From positions 310,001 to 374,000 of the forward strand of contig JAQRGA010000042.1 in NCBI GenBank assembly GCA_029237695.1: 64,000 nt of DNA. The letters run 5' to 3'. The notes under the pieces were generated by a model. It had not been told where the DNA came from and did not search any database. It saw only the letters and a program-made list of their open reading frames with translations. Of this stretch, positions 19,160 through 29,039 are shown piece by piece; within the stretch, counting starts at the first letter, position 1; the number at the start of each line of letters is the position of its first letter. The DNA comes from Conchocele bisecta. Taxonomy: Eukaryota; Mollusca; Bivalvia; Lucinida; Thyasiridae. Both the position numbers and the translations under genes were made by a program.

Positions 19160-21569
19160 AAACGACCTAAACAGCCAAAACGGCATGATCTCAATTTTTG
19201 TATTAGGCATTATTGCAATGATTATGATATTGGGATTAACATTTCTCACTACTGCTACTTTAGAGAAAAAAGCCAGTATAAATTATAATAATTCAGTAAA
19301 AGCAGACTTCACTGCAAAGACTGCCTTAAACAGAGCTATTCAATTAATAAAAATATACAGTGTAAGCCCAGTTGCCGATTATAGTCATATAATGAGTTTT
19401 GATAATCCTACTAAGCGTCTTTCTACTAAGAAGTTTCCTACTCCTACTTCTCTTACTACAGAAGAATATGAAAGACTTACCGATGATTTAGATAAGATGT
19501 CGACAACAACGAACGGAATAGAATACTATAAGTATGTCAAGAGGGATAAATCAAAGCCGTTAACATGGATTTATTTGAGAGATGAAGTGGATGGTCCAAT
19601 CGTTTCAAGAATGGCTTTTATTGTAATCCTTTCAAAAACTTCTAAATCGCCTGAAGCATACTGGATTGATGATAAAAAACAACCTTCAGCCACAGGGTTC
19701 TATCATAGGTTTAATCTCGTAGGGGCAGACACAGACTACTGGGATAATTTCAACAATAAAATTGCTAACTCACCACTGGCAGATTCTCCTGTTGCATTTT
19801 CAGAAAAAGATCCTGATAAAATAAAACTTGGCGGAATACCATGGTTGAAAAACTGGAAGTCAAAAGGCGGTTTTCCTAGTATCTTAGCCAGTAAAAATCA
19901 GATTATGGCAAACCTGATTGATTATTCTGACACTGATTCGAATGCAACAACAGATGATGAAAATGCACCGACCTATGTAGGTTTGGAAAAAGTTCCATAC
20001 ATTAATGAAATTAACATTCTATTTCCAGTTTATTTAGCACAGGATCAGCGTCGTGGTGGCGCAAGCTGGGTAGCATATGCATTCAATATCGAGCCGAAGA
20101 TAAGTATTGAATTAATTAATATGTATTCGCGTTCCAATCCTGAAATGGAAGTAACGGTGGATATGGAGTGGGAATTTATTATTGACAAAAAGAAGTATTC
20201 AAGTACTGATGATTCTAAACTTAAGAAACTTTGGACGATAACAATACCAAATTCTACTAATACTCATTTTCCCGGCGTCTATAAGAAAACTGTTACTAAG
20301 AAGTCGTGGAAACCAAATTTCCTAACACAGTATAATCCTAAGGAGTACATAAGACTTACAGATTTTAAAATTAAGAAACTGACAGTAAAACTTGAAAGTA
20401 AGGAAATAAATTCTAAAACGGGGAATAAGGATTTTTATGATTTTGCAAATATAGTAACGCCGTCGGATATAAAAAAACCTTCTAAGTCTGAAATATTGCT
20501 GGCCAGGTACTTATGGCCGTACTATTTTAACGCAGTGATTCAATTTAACGCACAAATTAATGATCCTCGGCAGAATTTAAAACCGTCAGACTGGTCTTCT
20601 AATTTTAAACTGTATGAGTTCGAGGCCATCACTTCTACGGGCACTGATATGTTACTTTTTACGGCCACTGATATGTCACTGGGAGATAATAATAACCCGT
20701 GTAAACCAAATAATGTTACCGACTTGGATAGAGATATGGAAACTAATGCACAAGAACCACAGGAGATTTCCACAGCCTACATACGGAATGCACCTATGAA
20801 ATCACCATGGGAATTAGGCTTTATACATAGGGGAGAAAAATGGCAGACAATTAATTTGAAAAAATTTAATACTGCAGAGGGTGTAAAGGCTGATGGGGGA
20901 GGGAATGGTTACAGCGCCGGCGACGCCAATATCCTAAATCAGGTAAAAATGAGTGATGCCACAGAAACCTATGGAAAAATTAATATAAATTCAGAAAATA
21001 TCGGTGACCTAACGAAGCTGTTTCAAGGAAAATGTGTCGGCAGCCTTAAAGATACTACTAATAAGGATAAAGGTAGTGGAATGATTTTTGACTACCTGAC
21101 TACAGATGAAATTAATTCATCTAAAGCAGAAAAGTTGGCAACAAAGTTGAAGAATATTTATGACAAAAAGAATCCTTTCAAATCCAGAGCAGAAATATTA
21201 AGTGACTCATTGGGTAATAAACCTAATAAATTTAGAAAATTATTGATAGATGATAAAAACGGTTCTTCTTTAGATTTAAATCAGGATAATAACGCAGAGC
21301 AGGAAGAAATAATTGGTAAGTTTATAGATAAGGCTACAACAACTACGTCCAATTCCAGTACTTTAAACATTATAGCGATGGGGGAGTCAATAAAAGATCT
21401 TGGAAATGTAACTATAGGTAGTAAGACAGGCAAAAAAGGTGTTTTTGATATCGGAGTGGATAAAATACTGGCCTCTCAAAAAATATTTGCAGTTATAGGA
21501 AGTAGAGAAGATTCTGAGACCGCGAATAAGAAGGTTTTTTATATTCAGAAATTCAAATATATAGATTAG
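19155..21569 (+). CDS. GspK-like large pseudopilin; start codon obscured by the repeat array
   Basis: The body begins M-I-S-I-F-V-L-G-I-I-A-M-I-M-I, a hydrophobic helix preceded in frame by N-D-L-N-S-Q-N-G. That is the form of a prepilin-peptidase site (Gly at -1), so the ATG at 19185 is probably residue +1 of the mature protein, not the true start. In this frame no usual start exists between the array and 19185. I give 19155 as the approximate edge of unique coding. About 800 residues follow, with N-L-I-D-Y-S-D-T-D-S near mature residue 246, then G-L-E-K-V-P-Y-I-N-E-I and a late G-K-I-N-I-N-S-E-N segment. These recall the GspK minor pseudopilin. Prepilin peptidase and pilin genes occur elsewhere in the window. 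Confidence 0.7.
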   Translation, partial: GRNDLNSQNGMISIFVLGIIAMIMILGLTFLTTATLEKKASINYNNSVKADFTAKTALNRAIQLIKIYSVSPVADYSHIMSFDNPTKRLSTKKFPTPTSLTTEEYERLTDDLDKMSTTTNGIEYYKYVKRDKSKPLTWIYLRDEVDGPIVSRMAFIVILSKTSKSPEAYWIDDKKQPSATGFYHRFNLVGADTDYWDNFNNKIANSPLADSPVAFSEKDPDKIKLGGIPWLKNWKSKGGFPSILASKNQIMANLIDYSDTDSNATTDDENAPTYVGLEKVPYINEINILFPVYLAQDQRRGGASWVAYAFNIEPKISIELINMYSRSNPEMEVTVDMEWEFIIDKKKYSSTDDSKLKKLWTITIPNSTNTHFPGVYKKTVTKKSWKPNFLTQYNPKEYIRLTDFKIKKLTVKLESKEINSKTGNKDFYDFANIVTPSDIKKPSKSEILLARYLWPYYFNAVIQFNAQINDPRQNLKPSDWSSNFKLYEFEAITSTGTDMLLFTATDMSLGDNNNPCKPNNVTDLDRDMETNAQEPQEISTAYIRNAPMKSPWELGFIHRGEKWQTINLKKFNTAEGVKADGGGNGYSAGDANILNQVKMSDATETYGKININSENIGDLTKLFQGKCVGSLKDTTNKDKGSGMIFDYLTTDEINSSKAEKLATKLKNIYDKKNPFKSRAEILSDSLGNKPNKFRKLLIDDKNGSSLDLNQDNNAEQEEIIGKFIDKATTTTSNSSTLNIIAMGESIKDLGNVTIGSKTGKKGVFDIGVDKILASQKIFAVIGSREDSETANKKVFYIQKFKYID

Positions 21570-21853
21570 CTGTTTAAGAGCCAAAGGGATAAAAGTCGCA
21601 GGGGACGGCTTTTACTCCCAATTGCAGAGCTTAAATAGTAAAACCTGATAATATTATAACAGTTTATTATATTGCAGCAGTTAAGGATAAAATAGAGAAA
21701 GTTAAACCCTAATACTTTGGTGCAATGTATATAAATTTGGGAGATAGAGCTAAAGACAATCGGATATTTTAAGCGATTATACAAAAATCAAAGTTATTGA
21801 TTTTTATCATGTTCTGATTTTTATTAATAAAAATAAAATAAGTCTCTATCTAG

Positions 21854-22795
21854 CTATTCACTAGTAGCTACCCCCGGATCCCTAGTCTTGAATATTATCG
21901 TTACTACTTCAGGTTTGCAATATAAGCGTCCTGCAAAACCACTACAACCTATACCATTTGAAGTATATCCCTGAAGTTTTCTGTACGTCCAGTGACCCTT
22001 GGCAAATTTTCTTGGAGCACTTGTATTTGAAAATATTATTTCACCGCCGGGTAGACAGATTTGCCCTCCGTGAGTATGACCGTTTAAGCTTACAGAGTAA
22101 TTGAATTTTTCAGCTATTTTATAAGTTCCGGGTGTATGGGAAATAAGTATTTTAAAACATTCAGTATCATCTATATTTTTTTGACATGAATCAAAATCAT
22201 GTGCTCCAAAATAACATGGGTCATCAATACCCGAAATATAAATAGTCTCATCATTTCTTTCTATTTTAACTGACTCATTGACCAGCATTTTAACACCTAG
22301 AGACTCTAGATAAATTCCGACGGTATATTTATCATGATTACCAAGTATGCCGTAAATATCTCTGCTCTTTCGCTGTATTTTCTCAATTAACTCTCTGTAA
22401 AATTCTTTAATATCATCCGAATAAATATCTTTATGCTTATAAACATAATCGCCGCCAAAAATACAAATATCAAAATCAGTTTCATCTACTATTTTTAAAA
22501 GTCTCTCTTTTATGTCATCAACCATATCAAAATGAATATCAGATAAAAAAAGAATTTTGAAATCATTGAATTGCCTAGGTAGATTTTCAAAATACATTAT
22601 CTGCTTTGTCGATTGTAAATCATGTGCTTCCCGATGAGCAATTTTCATAATGCCAAAAAACTTAAAAATAAATTTAGCAAATATTATTACTATTTTCAGA
22701 CTGCAAAAATGAAGTTTTTTTGTTGAGTCTTTAGTAATAAAAAGAATTTTATTTTGACTCTCTATAATTTTTCTATTTGGATGTATTGGTTTCAT
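21854..22795 (-). CDS. Metallophosphoesterase (YkuE/YaeI-like)
   Basis: Calcineurin-like phosphoesterase of 313 residues. Metal-ligand motifs appear in order: L-S-D-I-H-F-D near residue 89, G-G-D-Y-V near 118, G-N-H-D near 153, then S-H-T-P and the closing N-G-H-T-H-G-G-Q. A hydrophobic stretch at about 33-48 (I-V-I-I-F-A-K-F-I-F-K-F-F-G) suggests one membrane anchor, as in YkuE and YaeI-type proteins, some of which act on lipid or UDP-sugar substrates. The substrate here cannot be given. It stands alone on the minus strand upstream of uvrA's 3' end. Confidence 0.88.
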   Translation of the reverse strand: MKPIHPNRKIIESQNKILFITKDSTKKLHFCSLKIVIIFAKFIFKFFGIMKIAHREAHDLQSTKQIMYFENLPRQFNDFKILFLSDIHFDMVDDIKERLLKIVDETDFDICIFGGDYVYKHKDIYSDDIKEFYRELIEKIQRKSRDIYGILGNHDKYTVGIYLESLGVKMLVNESVKIERNDETIYISGIDDPCYFGAHDFDSCQKNIDDTECFKILISHTPGTYKIAEKFNYSVSLNGHTHGGQICLPGGEIIFSNTSAPRKFAKGHWTYRKLQGYTSNGIGCSGFAGRLYCKPEVVTIIFKTRDPGVATSE

Positions 22796-22937
22796 AAAAA
22801 ATATTTAATATTTATAAAAATAGAATTTGGACTGTCAATTGCGGTTTGTTTATCTCTAAGCCTCAATAATTCTCTTGTTAAATTCATATCAAAAAACTGA
22901 TATCATTAGAGTTTTGATTTTTACCTAATATTAATTA

Positions 22938-25781
22938 TCATTTTAAAAGTTTTTTTAAATATTGACCTGTATATGATTTTTTTATTTTAGCAACTTCTTC
23001 AGGTGTTCCCTGTGCTATTAACTTACCGCCTCTGTCTCCTCCGTCAGGACCAAGATCGATAATATGATCTGCAACTTTTATAACATCAAGATTATGTTCT
23101 ATAACAAGAATAGTATTATCCTGATCACGTAATTCTAAAAGTACAGTAAGCAGTTTTTCTACATCGGCAATATGAAGTCCCGTTGTCGGTTCATCTAAAA
23201 TATAAAGAGTATGTCCCTGCTGTCTTTTAGCAAGTTCCGCCGCAAGTTTTACCCGTTGAGCTTCGCCTCCTGACAGCGTGGTTGCAGGCTGCCCCAGATG
23301 AATATAACCTAAACCTACATCTACAAGTGTTTTTAATTTTCGATACAAACTCGGTATAGCATTAAAAAATTCAGCCGCTTCATTAACTGTCATATCCAAT
23401 ACATCGGCAATGCTTCTGCCTTTATATAGTATATTAAGTGTCTCATCATTAAATCTTCGTCCTTTACATACAGCACACTGAACATAAACATTAGGCAGAA
23501 AAAGCATCTCTATTTTTTTAGTTCCATCGCCTTTACACTCTTCACAACGCCCGCCTTTTACATTAAAAGAGAACCGTCCCGGTTTATATCCACGCATTCT
23601 TGATTCTGGCAGCTTAGAATATAACTGCCTTATCAAAGTAAATGCATCTGTGTATGTAGCTGGATTAGATCTCGGAGTTCTTCCAATAGGAGTCTGGTCA
23701 ATAACGATTGACTTACCTAAACTTTCCAATCCACTGATTTGTTTATATTTACCTGATAATTCTTTTCCAATATTAAAATGTCTATTAACAGCTACTCTCA
23801 AAATATCATTTACCAAACTACTTTTACCTGATCCTGAAACACCTGTTACGCAGATAAATTTGCCAAGTGGAAATTCAACATCAATATTTTTAAGATTGTT
23901 TTCTTCTGCCCCGATAATCTTTATATTTTTACCACTACCTCTGAGTCTGGTTTTAGGAATTTTAATTTTACATCTTTCTGTAATATAATCGGCTGTTAAA
24001 GAATTTTTCACATTGATAATATTTTCAGGAGGTCCACTGTAAAGCAGTTCCCCTCCGAGCCTTCCTGCACCCGGTCCTAAATCAATAATATGATCCGCTT
24101 TTTTTATAGTATCTAAATCATGTTCCACAACGACAACGGTATTTCCTGTATCCCTTAAATTAACTAAGGTTTCCAGTAATCTATCATTATCACGCTGATG
24201 AAGTCCAATACTAGGTTCATCTAGAATATATATTACACCAACCAGACCGCTGCCTAGCTGTGTTGCTAATCTAATACGCTGAGCTTCACCTCCTGACAGA
24301 GTTGAACTCTCTCTATCCAGTGATAAATAAGTAAGCCCTACATTACTTAAAAAACCGAGTCTTGCTTTTATCTCATTTAAAATTTCTGAAGCTATTTTAG
24401 AATCCTCATCAGATAATTTTATATTTGAAATGAATTTATGAGCATTTTTAACACTAAGTGAATTAAATTTATTAATCGACTTTCCCGCAACTGTTACAGC
24501 TAGACTTGAAGGTTTTAATCTTGCACCTTTACATTTTGGACAGAGTTGTTTTATCATACAATCCCTTAACCTTGATCTTACAGAATCACTCTCAGTCTCG
24601 AGATATCTTCTTTCCAAATTATGAACTATTCCTTCAAAAGGTTTTCTGAGTTTATGCTGTTTGCCTCTATGCCAATAATCAAAGTTTACTATCTCTTCAC
24701 CTGTACCATAAAATAATATATTTCTGACATTATCAGGCATATTTTTAATGGAAGTTTTCAGAAGATCAGGAAACTCCAAATGCTCCGTTAGGCGTTTTAA
24801 AAGGTGATTATAGTAAATTATCAATCTTCTCGGTCCTCTCCTCCAAATTGGGACAGCACCTTTTTTAATCGATAGATTCTCATCTACAATAATTCTTTCC
24901 TGTTTTATAACCAGTTTAGTGCCAAGACCGTTACATGCAGAACATGCACCATAAGGACTATTAAACGAGAAATTTCTAGGTTCTAATTTCCCAAAGCTAA
25001 TAGCACATTTTAAACATGCCAAATGTTCACTAATCTGCTCTTCCTCCCATTCTTTGTCAGGAGAATTACTCTCATATAATATAGTTAATAATCCATCTCC
25101 GCACCTTAAAGCCAATTCAACAGAATCACTAATTCTTGAAGTCTCAAGTTTACCGGTTTTCAATCTATCAATTACAGCTTCTATTGTATGCCGGATATTT
25201 TTTTTAAGGGATATTTCAGAATCTAAATCAACTATTTCACCATCAATTCTAGCTCTGACAAAACCGTCTTTTATAAGTTTTTCTAAAATTTCTTTATGTT
25301 CACCTTTTCTACCTAGAATATAAGGAGCAAGAATAATAAGTTTTCTATCTATAGGCAGTTTTAGTATTTTTTCACAAACGGCCTGTGCACTCTGTGCATG
25401 AACCAGTTTACCACATTTTGGACAGTGAGGTTTACCTACTCTTGCATATAAAACTCTTAAATAATCATATATTTCAGTAGCCGTTGCAACAGTAGAACGT
25501 GGATTAACTCCTGATGATCTCTGCTCAATAGCAATTGCTGGAGATAATCCCTCAATGTGTTCTACGTCAGGTTTCTGCATTTGGTCAAGAAACTGCCTAG
25601 CATAAGTTGAAAGACTTTCTACATATCTCCTCTGTCCTTCAGCGTACAGTGTATCAAAGGCAAGAGAAGATTTACCAGATCCGCTTAAACCTGTAATAAC
25701 AACAAAGGAGTTTCTGGGAATGGTAACATCTATGCCTTTTAGGTTATGCTGTCTAGCTCCTTTTATTATAATATCTTTCAA
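22938..25781 (-). CDS. uvrA: Excinuclease ABC subunit A
   Basis: DNA damage recognition ATPase of nucleotide excision repair, 947 residues, the normal length. It has two ABC modules: Walker A G-L-S-G-S-G-K-S at about 32-39 and G-V-S-G-S-G-K-S near 645. L-S-G-G-E-A-Q-R signatures occur in both halves. Zinc-binding C-P-K-C, C-L-K-C/C-S-A-C and C-E-E-C/C-A-V-C pairs are present, and C-E-E-C lies in the conserved Y-K-P-G-R-F-S-F-N region. The start codon is TTG at 25779-25781, supported by GGAGA 8 bases upstream and by the canonical I-I-I-K-G-A-R-Q-H-N-L start. It works with Mfd, which is also in this window. Confidence 0.97.
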   Translation of the reverse strand: MKDIIIKGARQHNLKGIDVTIPRNSFVVITGLSGSGKSSLAFDTLYAEGQRRYVESLSTYARQFLDQMQKPDVEHIEGLSPAIAIEQRSSGVNPRSTVATATEIYDYLRVLYARVGKPHCPKCGKLVHAQSAQAVCEKILKLPIDRKLIILAPYILGRKGEHKEILEKLIKDGFVRARIDGEIVDLDSEISLKKNIRHTIEAVIDRLKTGKLETSRISDSVELALRCGDGLLTILYESNSPDKEWEEEQISEHLACLKCAISFGKLEPRNFSFNSPYGACSACNGLGTKLVIKQERIIVDENLSIKKGAVPIWRRGPRRLIIYYNHLLKRLTEHLEFPDLLKTSIKNMPDNVRNILFYGTGEEIVNFDYWHRGKQHKLRKPFEGIVHNLERRYLETESDSVRSRLRDCMIKQLCPKCKGARLKPSSLAVTVAGKSINKFNSLSVKNAHKFISNIKLSDEDSKIASEILNEIKARLGFLSNVGLTYLSLDRESSTLSGGEAQRIRLATQLGSGLVGVIYILDEPSIGLHQRDNDRLLETLVNLRDTGNTVVVVEHDLDTIKKADHIIDLGPGAGRLGGELLYSGPPENIINVKNSLTADYITERCKIKIPKTRLRGSGKNIKIIGAEENNLKNIDVEFPLGKFICVTGVSGSGKSSLVNDILRVAVNRHFNIGKELSGKYKQISGLESLGKSIVIDQTPIGRTPRSNPATYTDAFTLIRQLYSKLPESRMRGYKPGRFSFNVKGGRCEECKGDGTKKIEMLFLPNVYVQCAVCKGRRFNDETLNILYKGRSIADVLDMTVNEAAEFFNAIPSLYRKLKTLVDVGLGYIHLGQPATTLSGGEAQRVKLAAELAKRQQGHTLYILDEPTTGLHIADVEKLLTVLLELRDQDNTILVIEHNLDVIKVADHIIDLGPDGGDRGGKLIAQGTPEEVAKIKKSYTGQYLKKLLK

Positions 25782-26206
25782 AATAAGATCTCCGAAATAG
25801 CACTTTGTGCAGGTTAAATTATTATGTTAAACGTTATAGAATATTACTCAAAAACCGTAATTTTATAAATTGTGATTATTTATTTAAAATAGAATATCCA
25901 TAAGTTAAACATATAACTTAAGTTTTTATTTTCAATTTATGATTTTGAATAGCGGCAGTATAGATAAGTTATGTACTTATTTGTGATTAAAAGAGAAATT
26001 ATCAATGTTTTTATTAAATGTAAATTCTAAAATTATAAAACTGCAATTAATAAAATAGCCGAAATATTAACAATGTATAAGAGTAAAAATAATAGTGTAG
26101 GAAAAGTTTCTATCTGTAGTGATTATAATTTTTTTAGAAACTAAAAATAGATTTATGTAAAATATTAAAACTTCAACTAGTAAAAGAACTTAATATTGTC
26201 AAGTTA
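25782..26206. other. Intergenic gap, nothing recognised
   Basis: About 425 AT-rich bases between uvrA's start and the 3' end of the amidase gene. It should contain the uvrA promoter. No LexA-type box or intact short gene is evident. Confidence 0.4.
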
Positions 26207-27163
26207 TCATTTAACTGCTTTGATATATTTTAAAATTCCATTTGCTATTAATTGAGCCAACAGGGTTTGATAACTAGATTTAATTAACAACCTACCTTCA
26301 CCAGAGTTTGACAAAAAACCAGTTTCAATTAATACTGCAGGTTTATGTGAATATTTTAGAACAGCAAATCTTGCATGTTTAAGTCCACGATCCTGTCTAC
26401 CTGTTTTTAATAAACTTTTCTGTATTTCATATCCTAATTTTGCATTATGCTCATCATTTGCATTTCCATTTTCAGATGATAAAACGTTTTTAGAACTATA
26501 TGTAGATGAAGCACCTGCCGGAGTTAAAATAAAAGTTTCTATGCCGTTCACACTAGGAGTTGCGGCATTGCAATGTATAGAGATAAATATATCTCCGCCA
26601 AATTTGTCGCTTACTTTAGGTCTATCTTTTAGAGATATAAAAATATCTCTGTTTCTAGTCATAACAACTCTATAACCTTTTGCAGATAGTATTTTAGCAA
26701 GTTTCCGGGATATAGCTAAAACAATATCTTTTTCTTTAGCATTGTTTCCCCGTGCACCGCTATCTTTTTCACCGTGTCCGGGATCAATGATAATAGTTTT
26801 GACTTTAGATCTTTTTAATGACTTAGAATTTAGAATAGGATTTATTAATAATAAAAAATCTGTTTTACTAATTAAAGGATTACCATTATTATAAGCGGGA
26901 GGAAATGAAAGATTGATCTTAACTCCATCTACTATTTCAGCTCTTGAATCATAAGTGAATTTAAGATTAGAATATTTACTTTTTAAGAGCGTCTGCTTTT
27001 TAAATATTGAAATAGACATACCATAATATCTTGCAATATCACGTAGATAAACATACGTTCTGCCGGATTGCTGAGTAGAGCGTATATTTTTAGCATTTAA
27101 GTTAAAGGAAAGAAGAATAAATATAAAACAAACAATAACTAACTTCATTTTTTTAAAATTCAT
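26207..27163 (-). CDS. N-acetylmuramoyl-L-alanine amidase (Amidase_3 family)
   Basis: Zinc amidase that cleaves the amide between muramic acid and the stem peptide. A hydrophobic signal peptide spans about residues 6-24, ending near L-N-A, so the enzyme is exported. The first 110 residues form a small N-terminal domain with Y-V-Y-L-R-D-I-A-R-Y. The catalytic domain starts at I-I-I-D-P-G-H-G-E-K-D-S-G-A (His130), continues with Glu144 and S-I-H-C-N-A, and ends with I-E-T-G-F-L-S-N. It resembles AmiC/CwlM-type enzymes used in cell separation. A second Met at residue 6 is an alternative start. Confidence 0.9.
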   Translation of the reverse strand: MNFKKMKLVIVCFIFILLSFNLNAKNIRSTQQSGRTYVYLRDIARYYGMSISIFKKQTLLKSKYSNLKFTYDSRAEIVDGVKINLSFPPAYNNGNPLISKTDFLLLINPILNSKSLKRSKVKTIIIDPGHGEKDSGARGNNAKEKDIVLAISRKLAKILSAKGYRVVMTRNRDIFISLKDRPKVSDKFGGDIFISIHCNAATPSVNGIETFILTPAGASSTYSSKNVLSSENGNANDEHNAKLGYEIQKSLLKTGRQDRGLKHARFAVLKYSHKPAVLIETGFLSNSGEGRLLIKSSYQTLLAQLIANGILKYIKAVK

Positions 27164-27542
27164 GAAATAGGACTATTTTAATACAACATTAAATTTAAGT
27201 AATACCATTTTTAAAAATGATATAACGTTGTTCTATAAGTGTCAATATTGGATAATGTAATAAAGTATTTTACTCCTTAAATAAGAGTTATAAAGATTTT
27301 TAAATAATATATAGCATATAGGTTTTATAGCAGTTAGAGGATTTTAAAATATCAGATAAAACCAAATTATAAAAGCAGTATTTTTTTGAGCTGGAATTAT
27401 TGAAGATTCCAGACAGAAATATGATAAGCAGACACACAGCCCTTTTTATCAAACTTTCACTAAAATTATTATACTGCCTATTAGAGTTCATAAAATTAAA
27501 TCCCGCTATTGGAGGATCAATCTGAAAATTTAAGATCTAAAA
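27164..27542. other. Intergenic gap, no gene supported
   Basis: About 380 AT-rich bases between two minus-strand genes. A 63-codon open frame on the minus strand (27300-27491) lacks a ribosome binding site and looks like chance. Confidence 0.4.
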
Positions 27543-28466
27543 TTATAAAAGACTTTCAAGCCAGCGTTCTACATCTATTGCAGCCTTACATCCCATACCA
27601 GCAGCAGTAACAGCCTGTTTATAAGTATTATCAGCACAGTCGCCCGCCGCAAAAATTCCTTTGATATTAGTATAAGAACTCTGATTTTTTAAAGAAATAA
27701 AACCTTTTTCATCGGTTTTAACTGCTGGTGTAAAAACCTTAGTGTTAGGAACATGTCCGAGAGCAGAAAAATAGCCCGCACACTCTATTATAGATTCTTT
27801 ATCCGTTTTAAGGTTTTTTATTTTTACACCTTCAACCTCATCATCTCCTAAAACTTCTATAACACTGCTGTTCCATGCAAATTCAATTTTCTTATTGGCT
27901 AAAGCACGTGCAGCCATTATTTTTGAAGCTCTTAATTCATCTCTACGATGTATAACTATAACTTTACTTGCAAACTTAGTAAGGAACACAGCTTCTTCCA
28001 TGGCTGAATCACCACCACCAATAACAACTACAGGAACATCTCTATAAAATGCACCATCACAGGTTGCACAGGCACTGACACCTTTAGTCTGAAGTCTTTT
28101 CTCAGATTCCAATCCCATCCACCTTGGACTTGAGCCTGTTGCAATAATAACAGACTTAGTTTTGATCTCTTCACCGTTTCCAAGTTTTAAAATCTGAGGA
28201 CCGCCATTTTTGAATTCTACTGATTCAACGCTGTCATATTTTAATATAGTTCCAAAAGCTTCAGCCTGTTTCTGCATTTTATCCATTAACTCAAAGCCAT
28301 TAACAGCATTAGGAAAACCGGGAAAGTTTTCAATATCTGTAGTCTGAGTTAATAAACCTCCCGGAAGTTCTCCGGAAATAATTAAAGGTTTTAAATCTGC
28401 TCTTGCACAATAAATTGCAGCTGTATAACCTGCGGGACCTGTTCCAATTATAACAACGTTTTCCAT
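27543..28466 (-). CDS. trxB: Thioredoxin reductase
   Basis: FAD- and NADPH-dependent reductase that keeps thioredoxin reduced. With the ATG at 28466 the protein has 307 residues. FAD-binding G-T-G-P-A-G-Y is at 8-14, the redox-active C-A-T-C at 133-136, NADPH-binding G-G-G-D-S-A-M-E-E-A follows, and the C-terminal G-I-F-A-A-G-D-C binds FAD. I prefer 28466 to the longer frame starting at 28499 because GGAGAG lies about 6 bases upstream and the extra residues do not fit the family. A parvulin gene lies upstream in the same direction. Confidence 0.96.
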   Translation of the reverse strand: MENVVIIGTGPAGYTAAIYCARADLKPLIISGELPGGLLTQTTDIENFPGFPNAVNGFELMDKMQKQAEAFGTILKYDSVESVEFKNGGPQILKLGNGEEIKTKSVIIATGSSPRWMGLESEKRLQTKGVSACATCDGAFYRDVPVVVIGGGDSAMEEAVFLTKFASKVIVIHRRDELRASKIMAARALANKKIEFAWNSSVIEVLGDDEVEGVKIKNLKTDKESIIECAGYFSALGHVPNTKVFTPAVKTDEKGFISLKNQSSYTNIKGIFAAGDCADNTYKQAVTAAGMGCKAAIDVERWLESLL

Positions 28467-28578
28467 AATGACTCTCTCCAATAAAAACTTTATATACACC
28501 GTACTATGTACAGATTTGAACTTTATATTTTTACATAAATATGAGTTTTAAGTATTTTGAATGCAAATTCAAAACTAA

Positions 28579-28863
28579 TTAGCCATTAGTTCTTTCTGTA
28601 ATTTCAATTAGATGATAACCGAATTCAGTCTTTAAAGGACCTAAAACTTTTCCAACTTCATCAGAAAATACTACCTTGTCGAATTCTTTTACCATTTGAC
28701 CGGGAGAGAATTCGCCAAGATCGCCACCGCTGCTGCCTGATGGACATTCTGAATGTTCTTTTGCTACTTCAGCAAAATCAACACCACTTTCTATTTCAGA
28801 TTTTAATTCTTTACAGATTTCTTCTGAACCAACTAAAATATGTCTTGCACTTGCTTTTTTCAT
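28579..28863 (-). CDS. ppiC: Parvulin-type peptidyl-prolyl isomerase (PpiC)
   Basis: A free-standing rotamase of 94 residues with no signal peptide, so cytoplasmic. It has the typical parvulin core: A-R-H-I-L-V near residue 6, then D-F-A-E-V-A-K-E-H-S-E-C-P-S, S-G-G-D-L-G-E-F at 45-52, M-V-K-E-F-D-K-V-V-F and F-G-Y-H-L-I at the end. Length matches E. coli PpiC (93). It lies about 110 bases upstream of trxB on the same strand, and cotranscription is possible but not shown. Confidence 0.92.
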   Translation of the reverse strand: MKKASARHILVGSEEICKELKSEIESGVDFAEVAKEHSECPSGSSGGDLGEFSPGQMVKEFDKVVFSDEVGKVLGPLKTEFGYHLIEITERTNG

Positions 28864-29039
28864 TTTTTTACCCTTAAGTTAAGCTTTTAATTACTATTTT
28901 TACTATCAACGACCAACTATCAACTATCAAATACAAATAATAATAATCTATAAAATTTTTTATAGATTAAAACTTTGTAATAAGAAGCATAATAAGTAAT
29001 ATTCTTTATTATAATTAATTTTTCCGGAGATACTTACTC

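Noticed and set aside
18745..19288. Repeat-encoded proteins (R-P-L-S-G-R-C-P-A-A-V and, on the other strand, G-Q-R-P-D-S-G-R-T-A-A)
   Set aside because: The 11-bp unit has no stop in any frame, so long open frames are automatic. No evidence that any is translated as a protein of its own.
21591..21613. Terminator after the GspK-like gene (AAAAGTCG/CGGCTTTT hairpin)
   Set aside because: The 8-bp stem is real but is followed by ACTCCC with no T tract, so I could not support calling it a terminator.
27300..27491. 63-codon open frame on the minus strand between the amidase and trxB
   Set aside because: No ribosome binding site, no recognisable domain, AT-rich composition typical of chance frames here.
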